A stretch of DNA of 64,000 bases from an uncultured Clostridia bacterium (GCA_949283125.1 CASDRK010000002.1:1-64000); one strand, 5' to 3'. Shown: positions 33,259 to 42,573, counted from the stretch's first letter. Made by a program: numbers and translations. Notes: a model not told the origin generated them from the sequence alone.

Positions 33259-34044
33259 TCAGCTTTCGGCCGCGTTCAGAAGGCGCGAGCACACCTCCGG
33301 TGCGTTGTTGCAGGAAGCCACCGCCGCGCCGAGAGTTTCAAGCTCGCTCATGTCGGCAAGATCGTCTGCACCGGCCTTTACGTCGCACCTGCCGCCGACG
33401 GCGCTGACCGCGGCAGAAACGGCGGAGCGGCCGGATGCGTTTACGATGCGCACGCGGGCTGCGCCGCAGTCGGCCGCACAGCCGCAGGCGCGGACGATAT
33501 CGGATTCTTCCAAAAAGTTGCAGTCGAGCGTAAGCGTCAGCGACCTCGGTCGGGCGGCGCGCACAAGCTTTTTGCACTCTCGCCTGAATGCGGCGAGGTT
33601 GCCTTGGCGCAAAACGGAATACGAAGCGCACACTTCGGCGCCGTCGGCTCCGTCCCTGACCGCGCGCCGCACGGCGGCGACTTTGGCGGCAGGACTGTCG
33701 GCGCCGTGCGGAAAGGACACCGCCGCAAACAGCGCGCACGACGGGTCGGGGCCGAGATAAGCGACGCACTGCCTGACGAACGCGGGAAGAACGACTATCC
33801 CTCCCAGACCTATCCTTTCGGCCTCGCGGCAGAGCAGGCGCAGCTCTCCCCCGGACGGGACGGGAGAGAGGCTGTCGCACTCCACCCTCGCTATTCTGTC
33901 GCGGGTCTGCTCTAAAAGCTTTGCCTTTTTGAACTGCTCGAACTGCGCGAGATCCTCGCCGCTCATCCCGGACGGCGCGCCTTCCGCATGCGCGGATGCG
34001 ACAAAAGCGTCACCGCGGGTGACGTCGTCAAAATTATTCTGCAT
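33259..34044 (-). CDS. DeoC-like aldolase-fold protein lacking the Schiff-base lysine
   Basis: 261 residues. The central part follows deoxyribose-phosphate aldolase: a SFPHGADSPAAK segment, then RRAVRDGADGAEV, then the late VKAGADD strand. The catalytic Asp position appears as Glu, and the Schiff-base lysine strand (canonically VKTSTG) reads VRIVNASG, so Lys is replaced by Arg. The second active-site lysine (VKAG) is kept. About 45 extra charged residues precede the fold. It may be inactive, regulatory or do another reaction. The start follows AAAGGAG. Confidence 0.7.
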   Translation of the reverse strand: MQNNFDDVTRGDAFVASAHAEGAPSGMSGEDLAQFEQFKKAKLLEQTRDRIARVECDSLSPVPSGGELRLLCREAERIGLGGIVVLPAFVRQCVAYLGPDPSCALFAAVSFPHGADSPAAKVAAVRRAVRDGADGAEVCASYSVLRQGNLAAFRRECKKLVRAARPRSLTLTLDCNFLEESDIVRACGCAADCGAARVRIVNASGRSAVSAAVSAVGGRCDVKAGADDLADMSELETLGAAVASCNNAPEVCSRLLNAAES

Positions 34045-34107
34045 AAAAATACTCCTTTATACTTTAACAGGCAAAATATTGCAATTGCGCTGCTGTAATA
34101 TGTAGGC

Positions 34108-34359
34108 ATGGCGACAGCAGGATTTTTTTATACCGCGCTGATTTTTTTATGCAGTTTTGCGGCAGTCTGCTTTGCGAAACTGGCAAAGACCGGACTGGAC
34201 AGCTTGAGACAACGGCCGGGCGAGAAGCCCGAAAAAAGCGACGGGCGCGACGAAAAGAGCGACAAGCCGCAGCCCGTGTATTACATAGTTGAAAAAAAGC
34301 GCGCGCGCAGAGCAAGTTACGGCCGGCCGCGCGAAATAAAATTCAGCGACGACAAGTAG
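34108..34359 (+). CDS. small single-helix membrane protein, hypothetical
   Basis: 83 residues. An N-terminal helix (about 3-26) is followed by a highly charged cytoplasmic tail rich in Lys, Arg and Asp, with PQPVYYIVEKKRARR near the end. ATG 34108 has only a weak upstream site (TAGG), and a TAATAT box lies six bases before it. It is divergent from the DeoC-like gene. Function unknown. Confidence 0.6.
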   Translation: MATAGFFYTALIFLCSFAAVCFAKLAKTGLDSLRQRPGEKPEKSDGRDEKSDKPQPVYYIVEKKRARRASYGRPREIKFSDDK

Positions 34360-34407
34360 AGCCGCGCCCAAAAATTTTGCGCACTTCACGCCGGCGACAA
34401 AAGCGCG

Positions 34408-34761
34408 TCAATCCCCGGCGTAGCGGACGACGTTCTTCCCGTCCTCCCAAAGACGCTCGAGATTGTAAAAATCGCGCTCCTCGTCGTTGAACACGTGCAC
34501 TATCACGTCGGCGTAATCCAGCACTGCCCAGCGGCCTTCGCGGAACCCCTCCTTGCGGCGGGGTATTTCGCCGTACTCCCTTTCAAGCTTTTCTTCGAGA
34601 TTTTCCGCAAAAGAGCGCACCTGCGTGGCCGAGCGGCCGCTGCACACGATGAAATAATCGCACAGCGAAGACTTGGAGGCGACGTCGATGTACACGATGT
34701 CGCCCGCCTTTTTGGAAGAGAGAACGGAGCAGATCAATAAACATTTTTCTTTTGATGTCAT
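34408..34761 (-). CDS. rsfS: ribosomal silencing factor RsfS
   Basis: 117 residues. RsfS binds ribosomal protein L14 and blocks subunit joining when nutrients are short. The family pattern DYFIVCSGRSATQVR, LDYADVIVHVFNDEER and FYNLERLW is complete. Its ATG overlaps the nadD-yqeK stop by four bases (ATGA), the usual order nadD-yqeK-rsfS. Confidence 0.96.
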   Translation of the reverse strand: MTSKEKCLLICSVLSSKKAGDIVYIDVASKSSLCDYFIVCSGRSATQVRSFAENLEEKLEREYGEIPRRKEGFREGRWAVLDYADVIVHVFNDEERDFYNLERLWEDGKNVVRYAGD

Positions 34762-35891
34762 GTAAGGAATTCCTTTAAGTAAAGATATGCCTGTTTTGTA
34801 AGCGGATATATGTCCGCCGCGCCGTCGCCGAGATAGGCGATCTGATGTTCAAGAGCGGCGAGCATGGCGCGGGGCAGGTCACACGTTGAAAACACTTCGC
34901 GCAATTGCTCCACGCCTTCGAACGAACGGCCGCTCTCGAGCATGTCGCAAAGATACAGCAGCATTTCCGCATCGGACATGCCCGCCCTGCCGCTGGTGTG
35001 GTAGCGTATGGCGTTTAAAAGATTTTTGTCCTCCAGCCCGAAATAGCGCTGCGCGACGTATGCGCCCGAATATTGATGCATGACGGGCGACGGTACGCCT
35101 TCGGGCGGGACGAAGTCCTTTAAATACGGGCTGTCCTTCGGCAGGTTTTTGGCCACGTCGTGCAACGCCGCCATGGTTATGGCCTGATGTTCCGTGAGAC
35201 GGGCGCGCGCGGCGTTTTCGGCGCACATCACGGCCACACGCATGGAATGCGCCCAGCGCGATTTTTTTTCCAGCTCGCCCGCGCCGGCGAGATTTGCGTC
35301 GAAGTAGAGCTTGTTCTCCTTTATGTATTGCCCTACCTGCGGCAAAACATACGCGCCGACGGAGCCGCCGAGACAGGCGAGCGCGCGCACGCAGGTGGAC
35401 GAGACCTTTTCGCCGGTGTAGCGCACCCTTTCCACCTTGACGGAAAACATACGCTCCACTTCCGAGCGCGATTTTTTGAGTTCCTTAGAACTCTCCCTCG
35501 CGCCGGCGGCGAGTGTGACGCAGGCGAGTATGCGCTCCGGTTCCTTCCACGAGGAGAACGAGGCGAGCATGTCGCCGCCCATGAGAAAATAGAGCTCGGC
35601 GCCGGGATACAGATCGCGGAAGTGTTCGCACGTCACATACGAATAGCTGACGCCGCCCCTTGAAATTTCAAAATCGGAAACTTCGGCGCAGGCAATGCCC
35701 GAAAACGCAAGCCGGCACATGCGGAACCTGTCCCCGGCGGAAGCCGCAAGGCCGCCGGATTTGTGCGGACTTACGGCCGTGGGGATGACGATGAGCTTAT
35801 CCGGTTTGAATTTTTTTACGGCCGCCTTGGCCAGGGCGACGTGCTCCCTGTGAACGGGATTGAACGCTCCGCCGTAGAGAATTATTACCAT
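34758..35891 (-). CDS. nadD: NadD-YqeK fusion: NaMN adenylyltransferase plus HD hydrolase
   Basis: 377 residues. Residues 1-190 are nicotinate-nucleotide adenylyltransferase (GGAFNPVHREH, the late SSTCVRAL), which makes NaAD for NAD synthesis. From about 205 on is a YqeK-type HD domain (RWAHSMRVAVMC, ALHDVAKN, HQYSGAYVAQ), a family that cleaves diadenosine tetraphosphate. These are separate neighbouring genes in Bacillus. The start ATG 35891 has no clear ribosome site. It overlaps rsfS by four bases. Confidence 0.94.
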   Translation of the reverse strand: MVIILYGGAFNPVHREHVALAKAAVKKFKPDKLIVIPTAVSPHKSGGLAASAGDRFRMCRLAFSGIACAEVSDFEISRGGVSYSYVTCEHFRDLYPGAELYFLMGGDMLASFSSWKEPERILACVTLAAGARESSKELKKSRSEVERMFSVKVERVRYTGEKVSSTCVRALACLGGSVGAYVLPQVGQYIKENKLYFDANLAGAGELEKKSRWAHSMRVAVMCAENAARARLTEHQAITMAALHDVAKNLPKDSPYLKDFVPPEGVPSPVMHQYSGAYVAQRYFGLEDKNLLNAIRYHTSGRAGMSDAEMLLYLCDMLESGRSFEGVEQLREVFSTCDLPRAMLAALEHQIAYLGDGAADIYPLTKQAYLYLKEFLT

Positions 35892-35959
35892 ATGCAAATT
35901 GTTGACGCAGACCGCGCGCACCGCGTATGCGGACGTGGCGCGGAGTCAATAATATCAGC

Positions 35960-36706
35960 GTGAAAAAAATAAGTTTGTTTGCCGTTATAGCCGACAGCGC
36001 GTTCGCCGCAGCGTGCGCGTTCGCCGTTATATTCACCGCCGTGCGCTTTTACGCGCGCGACCCCGCGCTCGGCCTTGTGCTCGGCGCGGCGGCGGCCGTT
36101 CTCATCGGAGCGCTCGCATTTTTAAGGCTCAGCTCCCGCCGCAGCGCATGCCTGACCTCGGGCAGGGCGCGCAGCCGCAGACAGGCGTTCAGGGCGCACC
36201 TTTGTTCCCTGCCGGAAAGCCGCGTGCTGCAGCTGGTGCAGCCTGCGCTCGGCGGCAGGATAACGCCCGCGGGAATAGAGAGCGGCGGCGCGCTGTACAT
36301 TGCGGATTTTATGCCGCAGGCGCTTTCGCCAAACGACATCTGCAGGGCCATCGCGGCGGAGACGGCGGAAAAAAAGATAATCATGTGCAACGACGCGACC
36401 GAAGAAGCCGTTAGATTTGCCCGGTCGTGCGGCGCGGAGACGCTGTTTGCCGACGATATATTTTCAAAGCTCGAAAGCCTTGACGCCCTGCCCGAACACT
36501 ACGCCGACGGAAAGGCGGCCCGCCCCTCGGTGAAAGCCGCGCTGAAGGACGCCCTGAAACGGGCCAACTTCGGAAGGCTGTTCAGGTGCGGGCTGTGGCT
36601 TACGGCATTCAGCTATTTCACCTTTCTGCCCGCTTACTACATCGCGGCGGGAACGATAATGCTCGCGCTTGCGGCCGTGTGCCTGATATTCGGCAAACGC
36701 GGCTGA
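35960..36706 (+). CDS. membrane protein, hypothetical
   Basis: About 248 residues from GTG 35960 (VKKISLFAVIADS). Two N-terminal helices (about 5-55) and two C-terminal ones (about 205-243) enclose a soluble middle of mixed alpha/beta character, with ALYIADFMPQALSPNDICRA and a stretch like a restriction-endonuclease fold (GAETLFADDIFSKLESLD). I cannot assign a family. The nearest GGAG is 14 bases before the GTG, so the start is uncertain. It is divergent from nadD. Confidence 0.65.
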   Translation: MKKISLFAVIADSAFAAACAFAVIFTAVRFYARDPALGLVLGAAAAVLIGALAFLRLSSRRSACLTSGRARSRRQAFRAHLCSLPESRVLQLVQPALGGRITPAGIESGGALYIADFMPQALSPNDICRAIAAETAEKKIIMCNDATEEAVRFARSCGAETLFADDIFSKLESLDALPEHYADGKAARPSVKAALKDALKRANFGRLFRCGLWLTAFSYFTFLPAYYIAAGTIMLALAAVCLIFGKRG

Positions 36707-36715
36707 CGGAGCTTA

Positions 36716-36756
36716 AAAAACCGCGCGGCGCGCAACGGATGCGCCGCGCGGTTTTT
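36716..36756. terminator. two-way intrinsic terminator
   Basis: A 16-bp stem (36716-36731 with 36741-36756) with an A-tract on one side and a T-tract on the other, between convergent genes. Confidence 0.92.
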
Positions 36757-36762
36757 CGTTTT

Positions 36763-37062
36763 TCAGTCGAGCGGAATATGCGCGAAGTCCTTGCGCGCAG
36801 ACCGGCGATAGAGCACGGCCTTTCTGCCTATGACTATGACGCACTCGGCGCCCAGCCTTGCCGCGAGCTCGCGGCCGAGCTGCTGCGGATCGCCTTCGGC
36901 GTTTTCGAGAATGCTTACTTTGATGAGTTCGCGGGCTTCGAGACAATCGGAAAAGCTTTTAAGCATGTTTTCGCCTATTCCCTCCTTGCCAAGCTGTCCG
37001 ACGGGCGTGATGTTGGCCGCCAGAGCCTTAAGCCTGCTGCGTTGTTTGGATGTGAGCGACAT
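36763..37062 (-). CDS. yhbY: YhbY-type CRM RNA-binding protein
   Basis: 99 residues, a single CRM domain. The N-terminal LTSKQRSRLKALAANI and the VGQLGKEGI loop are typical. YhbY associates with pre-50S ribosomal particles. It is the last gene of a run with the metallo-hydrolase, rho and obg genes; the start follows AAAGGA. Confidence 0.93.
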   Translation of the reverse strand: MSLTSKQRSRLKALAANITPVGQLGKEGIGENMLKSFSDCLEARELIKVSILENAEGDPQQLGRELAARLGAECVIVIGRKAVLYRRSARKDFAHIPLD

Positions 37063-37101
37063 TTTTATTTTTCCTTTGAATTTCGTTGTTCCCAGGCGTT
37101 G

Positions 37102-38385
37102 TCAGTCGACGTACTCAAACTCCACGTCGCCGACCACCACGGTGTCCTTTTCGGTTATGCCCATGGACTTAAGTCTGGATATGACCCCTTTTTCGCGCAG
37201 GATCTTCTGGAAATACGCCATGGAATCGGGGTCGTTGAGGGAAACGTTGCGGCAGAGCATGTCCACAAGCGTGCCCACGACCACATATGCGCCGTCGTCG
37301 TCTATGAATATGTCGAAGCCGAGATCGCCGCTCCTGCGATAGGTGAAGCTTTCGTCCGCTTCCACGGGACTGACGGGCGGCAGCCGGTCGAGCACGTCCA
37401 GCACGCCTTCCACAAGCTCATGAGTGCCGCTGCCCGTCAGGGCGCTGATGCGGTAGATCTTGTAATCCTTTCCGTAAACCTTCAGAAAGGCCTCCGCGTT
37501 CTGCTCCGCCCCGAAGGCGTCGCATTTGTTCAGGGCGATGACCTGCGGCAGCTCGGCAAGCTTGGGGGAATATCCGGCAAGCTCGGCGTTTATCTTTCTG
37601 AAGTCATCCACGGGATCCCTGCCCTCCATGCCGGAGATATCCACCACGTGCAAGAGCATGCGGGTGCGCTCGATATGCTTGAGAAAGTCGTGACCGAGCC
37701 CCGCGCCCGCGGACGCGCCCTCGATCAGCCCAGGGATGTCGGCCGCGACGAACGACCGCTCGTAATACTGCACCACTCCGAGATTGGGCGAGAGCGTGGT
37801 GAAATGATAGTTGGCTATCTTGGGACGGGCAGCGGAAATTTTGGACAACAGCGTGGATTTGCCCACGTTGGGGAATCCTATGATGCCTACGTCGGCGATC
37901 ACCTTGAGCTCGAGCAACACGATGTGTTCTTCCGTCTTTTCGCCCTTCTGCGCAAAATTGGGAGCGTGCCTGCGCGCCGTGGTGAAGCGCACGTTGCCCT
38001 TGCCGCCCCTGCCGCCTTCGGCCAGCAGAAATCTGTCGCCGTCGCGGAACATGTCGCAGATTATGGTCTTCGTTTCATAGTCCCTGACTATGGTGCCGAC
38101 GGGCACGCGAATGACTATGTCTTCGCCGCCCTTGCCGGAACAGCGGTTTGTGCCGCCGCGCTCGCCGTTGCCAGCCACATATTTGTTGGTGAAGCGGAAC
38201 GAGAGCAGGTCGTTCATAGACCTGTCGGCAAGCAGATACACGTCGCCGCCCTTGCCGCCGTCGCCGCCGTCGGGCCCGCAGGCGGGTTTGCCCTTGTACG
38301 ACTTGAAGGAATTCATTCCGTCGCCGCCGTCGCCCGATTTTATGGTTATGCGGACTTTGTCCGTGAATACGTTTTTATCTATCAT
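37102..38385 (-). CDS. obgE: GTPase Obg
   Basis: 427 residues. A glycine-rich N-terminal Obg domain (about 1-158), a GTPase domain with GFPNVGKSTLL and NKCD, and a C-terminal OCT domain of about 75 residues are all present. Obg acts in late 50S assembly and in the stress response. ATG 38385 overlaps the rho stop by four bases. Confidence 0.97.
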   Translation of the reverse strand: MIDKNVFTDKVRITIKSGDGGDGMNSFKSYKGKPACGPDGGDGGKGGDVYLLADRSMNDLLSFRFTNKYVAGNGERGGTNRCSGKGGEDIVIRVPVGTIVRDYETKTIICDMFRDGDRFLLAEGGRGGKGNVRFTTARRHAPNFAQKGEKTEEHIVLLELKVIADVGIIGFPNVGKSTLLSKISAARPKIANYHFTTLSPNLGVVQYYERSFVAADIPGLIEGASAGAGLGHDFLKHIERTRMLLHVVDISGMEGRDPVDDFRKINAELAGYSPKLAELPQVIALNKCDAFGAEQNAEAFLKVYGKDYKIYRISALTGSGTHELVEGVLDVLDRLPPVSPVEADESFTYRRSGDLGFDIFIDDDGAYVVVGTLVDMLCRNVSLNDPDSMAYFQKILREKGVISRLKSMGITEKDTVVVGDVEFEYVD

Positions 38386-39827
38386 CTGACTATCTTATCC
38401 AAAAATTTTGCGCTGCGCGACACGAATCCCGCGTTGTCCGGTGAAGCCGACATCTCCTTCAGCACGTCGCGCGCGCCTAGCCCGCGCGAGAGCGCGGAGC
38501 GTATGGCGGAGGTCGCGGCGAGCTCTTCGGCGGTGAGGAGCAGCTCCTCCTTGCGCGCGCCCGAAGCCGCGATGTCCACGGCCGGGAATATGCGCGCCGA
38601 CGCAAGCTCGCGCGAGAGCACGACTTCCATGTTGCCCGTGGATTTGAACTCCTCGTAAATAATATCGTCGAGCTTGCTGCCCGTGTCGACGAGCGCGGTG
38701 GCGATTATTGTTAGCGAACCGCCCTCCTCGGTGTTGCGCGCCGCGCCGAAAAAGCGCTTGGGCGCGATGAGCGCCTGCGAATCCAGCCCGCCTGAAAGCA
38801 CCCTGCCCGAACCGACCACGGAGTTGTTGCACGCCCGCGCGAGACGCGTTATGCTGTCGAGCAGCAACACGACGTCCCTGCCCGACTCGACGAGCCGCTT
38901 GGCATGCTCAAGCGCGAGGTGCGCGGTCCGCATGTGATGGGCGTCGCCCCTGTCGAAAGTGGATGCGACGATGTCGGCGCCGTCGATGGTGTGCCTGAAG
39001 TCGGTAACTTCCTCCGGGCGCTCGTCTATGAGCGCTATCATGACGCGGACTTCGGGATGATTTTTGATGATTGCCCGCGCAATATGCTTTAGCAAAGTTG
39101 TTTTGCCCGCCTTTGGCGGCGAAACTATGAGCGCGCGCTGGCCCTTGCCTATCGGCGCAAACAGGTCTATCACGCGTTCGGTGAGGCCGCAGCCATCGCT
39201 TTCGAGCGTCAGCCGCTCGCAGGGATAGCAGGGCGTGAGACTTTCAAACTCTACGCGGCGGAGAGATTCGGGCGCGACGCCGTTGACGGAGACGATATAC
39301 GTTGCGCCGGGGCACTCGTTATCGCTGCGCTTTTTTGCCTTGCACACGATGAGATCGCCCGTGCGCAGCCTGAACCTGTTGACGAACGCGGAGTGCACGA
39401 ACACATCCGAGCGTGCGGCCGGCTGCGTGTTGCGCGTGCGCACGAACCAGTACTTGTCGGAATTTTCGAGTATGCCCGAATAGACCTGTTCGTCCTCTTC
39501 GAGCTCCGGCGAGCTGACCGCCGCGGTGACGGCGGGCAGTTTTTGCTCGGTCTCGTCCAGCGTCAGCCCCGCAAAATAGCCGCGGCAGCGCTCCACTTCG
39601 GCAAGCAGAGCCCTGTCGTAATCTTCGGATTTGGGCGGCGCGCCGCGGTGGTTGCCGCCCGATACCGGATCGGCGCGGTTGGTGGCTATGGCCAGTATGT
39701 CGGCAATGAGTTCGTCCTTCTTTTTGTTCGTGGGACTGTACACGCCGACCGCCCTGCCGAGCTGACGAAGGGGATGTATGCCGCTCGCATTGAGTTTTTT
39801 TGTGAGTTTGCTTAAAATTTCGTCCAC
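38382..39827 (-). CDS. rho: transcription termination factor Rho
   Basis: 481 residues. The N-terminal helical part is followed by the RNA-binding cold-shock domain (about 105-180), then the hexameric motor with PPKAGKTTLL, IDERPEEVTDFR and the Q/R-loop region with LLLDSITRLAR. A functional Rho fits the many terminator hairpins here that lack T-runs. Rho and the metallo-hydrolase are directly adjacent. Confidence 0.97.
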   Translation of the reverse strand: MDEILSKLTKKLNASGIHPLRQLGRAVGVYSPTNKKKDELIADILAIATNRADPVSGGNHRGAPPKSEDYDRALLAEVERCRGYFAGLTLDETEQKLPAVTAAVSSPELEEDEQVYSGILENSDKYWFVRTRNTQPAARSDVFVHSAFVNRFRLRTGDLIVCKAKKRSDNECPGATYIVSVNGVAPESLRRVEFESLTPCYPCERLTLESDGCGLTERVIDLFAPIGKGQRALIVSPPKAGKTTLLKHIARAIIKNHPEVRVMIALIDERPEEVTDFRHTIDGADIVASTFDRGDAHHMRTAHLALEHAKRLVESGRDVVLLLDSITRLARACNNSVVGSGRVLSGGLDSQALIAPKRFFGAARNTEEGGSLTIIATALVDTGSKLDDIIYEEFKSTGNMEVVLSRELASARIFPAVDIAASGARKEELLLTAEELAATSAIRSALSRGLGARDVLKEMSASPDNAGFVSRSAKFLDKIVR

Positions 39828-40484
39828 TTATCGAGCGTTCTCCATAACTATTACGGTGGTCTGCTCGCCGTCGAGGTCGTCGCGGTAAATTTCTATCTCG
39901 TCCCCCGCCTCGACGACGGCGACGGGTTCGCCGTCGAACTTATCCAGAAAGGCGTCCACCTTGTCGATGTCAAGCTTGCAGCCCTTGGCGCGGTAGTGCA
40001 TGGGAATGACTATGTCGGGCATGATCCTGTCCACATACTCCTTGGCCATGGCCGCGTCGATGGTGTAGTTGCCGCCCACGGGAATGAGCAGCACGTTTAC
40101 GGGCAGTATCATCTCTATCAGATCGGCCGAGCAGTCCTCGCCGAGGTCGCCCAGATGACAGATATCCAGCCCGTCCATGCGGAACTTGAAGATTATGTTT
40201 TCGCCCCGCTTTCTGCCCCGGCAGTCGTCGTGAAAGCTCATGATGGAGCTGATCTCCACCCCGTCCTTCAACACGTAGGCCGTTTCGCTGTCGAGCACGA
40301 CGGGATGGCCCTTGACGTTCGACACGGCGTCATGGTCGTAGTGATGATGCGAGACCGTGACCGCGTCGGCGGAAACCTGCGGCATGCGGTAGCCAACGCT
40401 TTCGTCGTACGGGTCGGTTACCACGCTTGTGCCCGTGCTTTCGGTTATAAGAAAGGACGAGTGACCGAGATATTTTATCTTCAT
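39828..40484 (-). CDS. MBL-fold metal-dependent hydrolase
   Basis: 218 residues, UlaG/UPF0173-like. The metal site is HHHYDHD near residue 46. Later ligands are in HLGDLGE and IPMHYR. The family is broad and the substrate is unknown. The start has AAGGA seven bases upstream. It heads the run with rho, obg and yhbY. Confidence 0.88.
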   Translation of the reverse strand: MKIKYLGHSSFLITESTGTSVVTDPYDESVGYRMPQVSADAVTVSHHHYDHDAVSNVKGHPVVLDSETAYVLKDGVEISSIMSFHDDCRGRKRGENIIFKFRMDGLDICHLGDLGEDCSADLIEMILPVNVLLIPVGGNYTIDAAMAKEYVDRIMPDIVIPMHYRAKGCKLDIDKVDAFLDKFDGEPVAVVEAGDEIEIYRDDLDGEQTTVIVMENAR

Positions 40485-40556
40485 TGCTGTATCCTTATAT
40501 AATGAATTTATTTTTTAATTTGGCGGCGCATGCGCGCCGGAACGCGCGAATTGCCG

Positions 40557-40937
40557 TCAGACGTCTGCCAGCGCCCGCAGACGGACGCTGACGCGCTCGC
40601 CGTCTTCGCCGGAAAGGTACTCTATGCGGACGTCCGCTCCCTTTGCGCCGACCATGGCATGCAACTTAAGCGTGCGGACGGGAAACCCGCCGCGCAGCCC
40701 CTCTTCTCCCAGCACGCACGCCGTGCGGCAGCCCGGGACGAACGAAATGCGCATGCTCGCCGCGCCGCGGCGGAGCTGTTCCGCCCGGCCGGGACGGAGC
40801 ACGAACTCGCAGTCGTCGCCGTCGAGATCGTAGACTATGCGCGTGCAGTCGCCTTCGGAAAACATCTTTGCGGGGCGGACGACGTCGCTGCGCCACCCCC
40901 TGCCCCGCGAGGAGATGGAGAGACGGCAATCAGTCAC
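40557..40937 (-). CDS. DUF1934 (YwiB-like) beta-barrel protein
   Basis: 126 residues, mostly beta strands, with the family pattern of a small calycin-like barrel (RIVYDLDGDDCEFVL, VRIEYLSGEDGERVSV). Function unknown. GTG 40937 follows GGGAGG and overlaps the Bax1-I gene by eight bases. Confidence 0.75.
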   Translation of the reverse strand: MTDCRLSISSRGRGWRSDVVRPAKMFSEGDCTRIVYDLDGDDCEFVLRPGRAEQLRRGAASMRISFVPGCRTACVLGEEGLRGGFPVRTLKLHAMVGAKGADVRIEYLSGEDGERVSVRLRALADV

Positions 40938-41622
40938 GGTTCCTCCCGAATATCATTAAAAGCCGCAGGAACACGTTGATGAGGTCGAGATACAGCCCGC
41001 AGGCCGAATCCACCGCGTTATCCGTCGTCTTGGGACGGTTTTTTGCAAGCGAGACGTCGAAGCCGATATAGCAACAGAACACGAGGACGATTATCCAGTC
41101 CAGCCACACGTAGCCGGACGAGAAGTAGGGACCGGTAAGCATGGAGACGAGCGACCATATGAGCGCAACCAGCAGACTGAGCGAGAGCACTTTCCACAGG
41201 GAACGGAACAGGTTGGGATACAGCACGGCCAGCAGGCCGAACACCGCCGCGAGCAGCGCGGTGACGACGAAGGCCGAGCGCACAACCCCGAACGAGTACT
41301 GCGGCACGGCGAGCGCGAGCACCGCGCCCACCGGCAACACGACGAGACAGTACCCCGCAAAGCTCAATGCGGGCTTGCGGCTGAACGCGTTTATGCATAT
41401 GCCCGCGACGGCCGCCACCAGATAAATTACGTAAAACCAGACTATATTTGCCCCCGAAGAGACGAAAGCAAAGATATAGTCGGCAAGAAAGAGCACCTCT
41501 AAAACATTGACGGCAAAACCGAAAAGAAGCACGGCGGAGACGATGAGATAGAACTTTTTATCCGAAATGATCTCGCCGTCAGACTGTAAATATCTGTCCT
41601 TGCCGAAGATTGACGTTGCCAA
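40930..41622 (-). CDS. Bax inhibitor-1 (BI-1/YccA) family membrane protein
   Basis: 230 residues with seven helices. The C-terminal signature region LDWIIVLVFCCYIGFDV, then ALYLDLINVFLRLL-like sequence, is typical. BI-1 homologues are pH-sensitive calcium leak channels. It starts at TTG 41622, three bases after the tyrA stop, using the GAGG inside the end of that gene. Confidence 0.9.
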   Translation of the reverse strand: MATSIFGKDRYLQSDGEIISDKKFYLIVSAVLLFGFAVNVLEVLFLADYIFAFVSSGANIVWFYVIYLVAAVAGICINAFSRKPALSFAGYCLVVLPVGAVLALAVPQYSFGVVRSAFVVTALLAAVFGLLAVLYPNLFRSLWKVLSLSLLVALIWSLVSMLTGPYFSSGYVWLDWIIVLVFCCYIGFDVSLAKNRPKTTDNAVDSACGLYLDLINVFLRLLMIFGRNRD

Positions 41623-41625
41623 ATT

Positions 41626-42540
41626 TTATACCTCGCTGTTATCCTTTTGCCGGCCGCGCGGCGCACCCGCGCTCTGCGCCGGACCGCGCGAAAGCGGCGT
41701 GGTGACGACGTCCCTGCCCTGAAAGGAATTGTTTTTGCGCTCGCAGAACTGTTCGCGCCCGGCGCGGAGCAGCTCCCTTAGGGCGCGCTCGCCCCCCGAC
41801 TCTATGGCCGAAGCCGTTTCGTCAAGACGGCGCGCCAGAGCGCGGATATTGCCCGAAAGGTTGTCGGCGTTAAGCAGATACAGCTCCGACCAGACGTTTT
41901 CGTCCACGCCGGCTATTCTGGTCATGTCCTGAAAGCTGCCGCCCGTGAATCCCAGACAACCCTCTATCTCGCCATCCTTGACATAGCAGCTGGACACCAC
42001 GTGCGCAAGCTGCGACGTGTAAGCTATCTTTTTGTCGTGCACCTCGGCAGAGCACTCCACAAGTCGGGCAAACCCCATTTCCGCGGTGAGCGACTTTATT
42101 ACGCCGTAAGCGCGTTCATCGGTATATATGTTGCGTGTAAGCACCATTGACGCCCCGTCGAACAGGTCGGCGCAGGCGTTTTCCACGCCGGAAACTTCCT
42201 TGCCGGCCATGGGGTGCGTGCCCACGTATTTGAGCCCCGGTCTGCGGGCGAGCACCTGCCGTTCGATATACCTCTTCACGCCGCAGATATCGGCCACGAC
42301 GGTGTTTTCGCCGAAGGGCGCGGTGCAGATATACTCCGCCGCCGCGCGCGGGGGAAGCGCGACGAACACGACGTCGAAACCCGACACGTCGTCCGCGGCG
42401 GCGTCCACCACCCCGTGCGAGAGCGCGTATTCGAGCGGACCGGGAGAACGGTTTTTGCCGGCGACGAAGTGACCCGCGCGCTTCAGCGCGAGAGCCAGCG
42501 AACCGCCGATGAGACCCAAACCCGTTACCGCTATATTCAT
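41626..42540 (-). CDS. prephenate dehydrogenase (TyrA family)
   Basis: 304 residues. The N-terminal Rossmann motif GLGLIGGSLALAL is followed by the substrate region THPMAGKE, a conserved H (SQLAHVVSS) and GGSFQDMTRIA. It converts prephenate to 4-hydroxyphenylpyruvate for tyrosine. There is no ACT domain; the tail after about residue 275 is low-complexity and basic. It is first in a run with the Bax1-I and DUF1934 genes. Confidence 0.92.
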   Translation of the reverse strand: MNIAVTGLGLIGGSLALALKRAGHFVAGKNRSPGPLEYALSHGVVDAAADDVSGFDVVFVALPPRAAAEYICTAPFGENTVVADICGVKRYIERQVLARRPGLKYVGTHPMAGKEVSGVENACADLFDGASMVLTRNIYTDERAYGVIKSLTAEMGFARLVECSAEVHDKKIAYTSQLAHVVSSCYVKDGEIEGCLGFTGGSFQDMTRIAGVDENVWSELYLLNADNLSGNIRALARRLDETASAIESGGERALRELLRAGREQFCERKNNSFQGRDVVTTPLSRGPAQSAGAPRGRQKDNSEV

Positions 42541-42573
42541 AGTGCAGTCTACCCCATTTTTTTATGCATGATA

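Noticed and set aside
34096..34110. Leaderless promoter for the small membrane protein at 34108
   Set aside because: A TAATAT box lies six bases before the ATG, but no acceptable -35 box is found at 16-18 bp.
35881..35920. Leaderless promoter for nadD
   Set aside because: Only a weak AACAAT box and no -35 box; the absence of a ribosome site alone is not enough.
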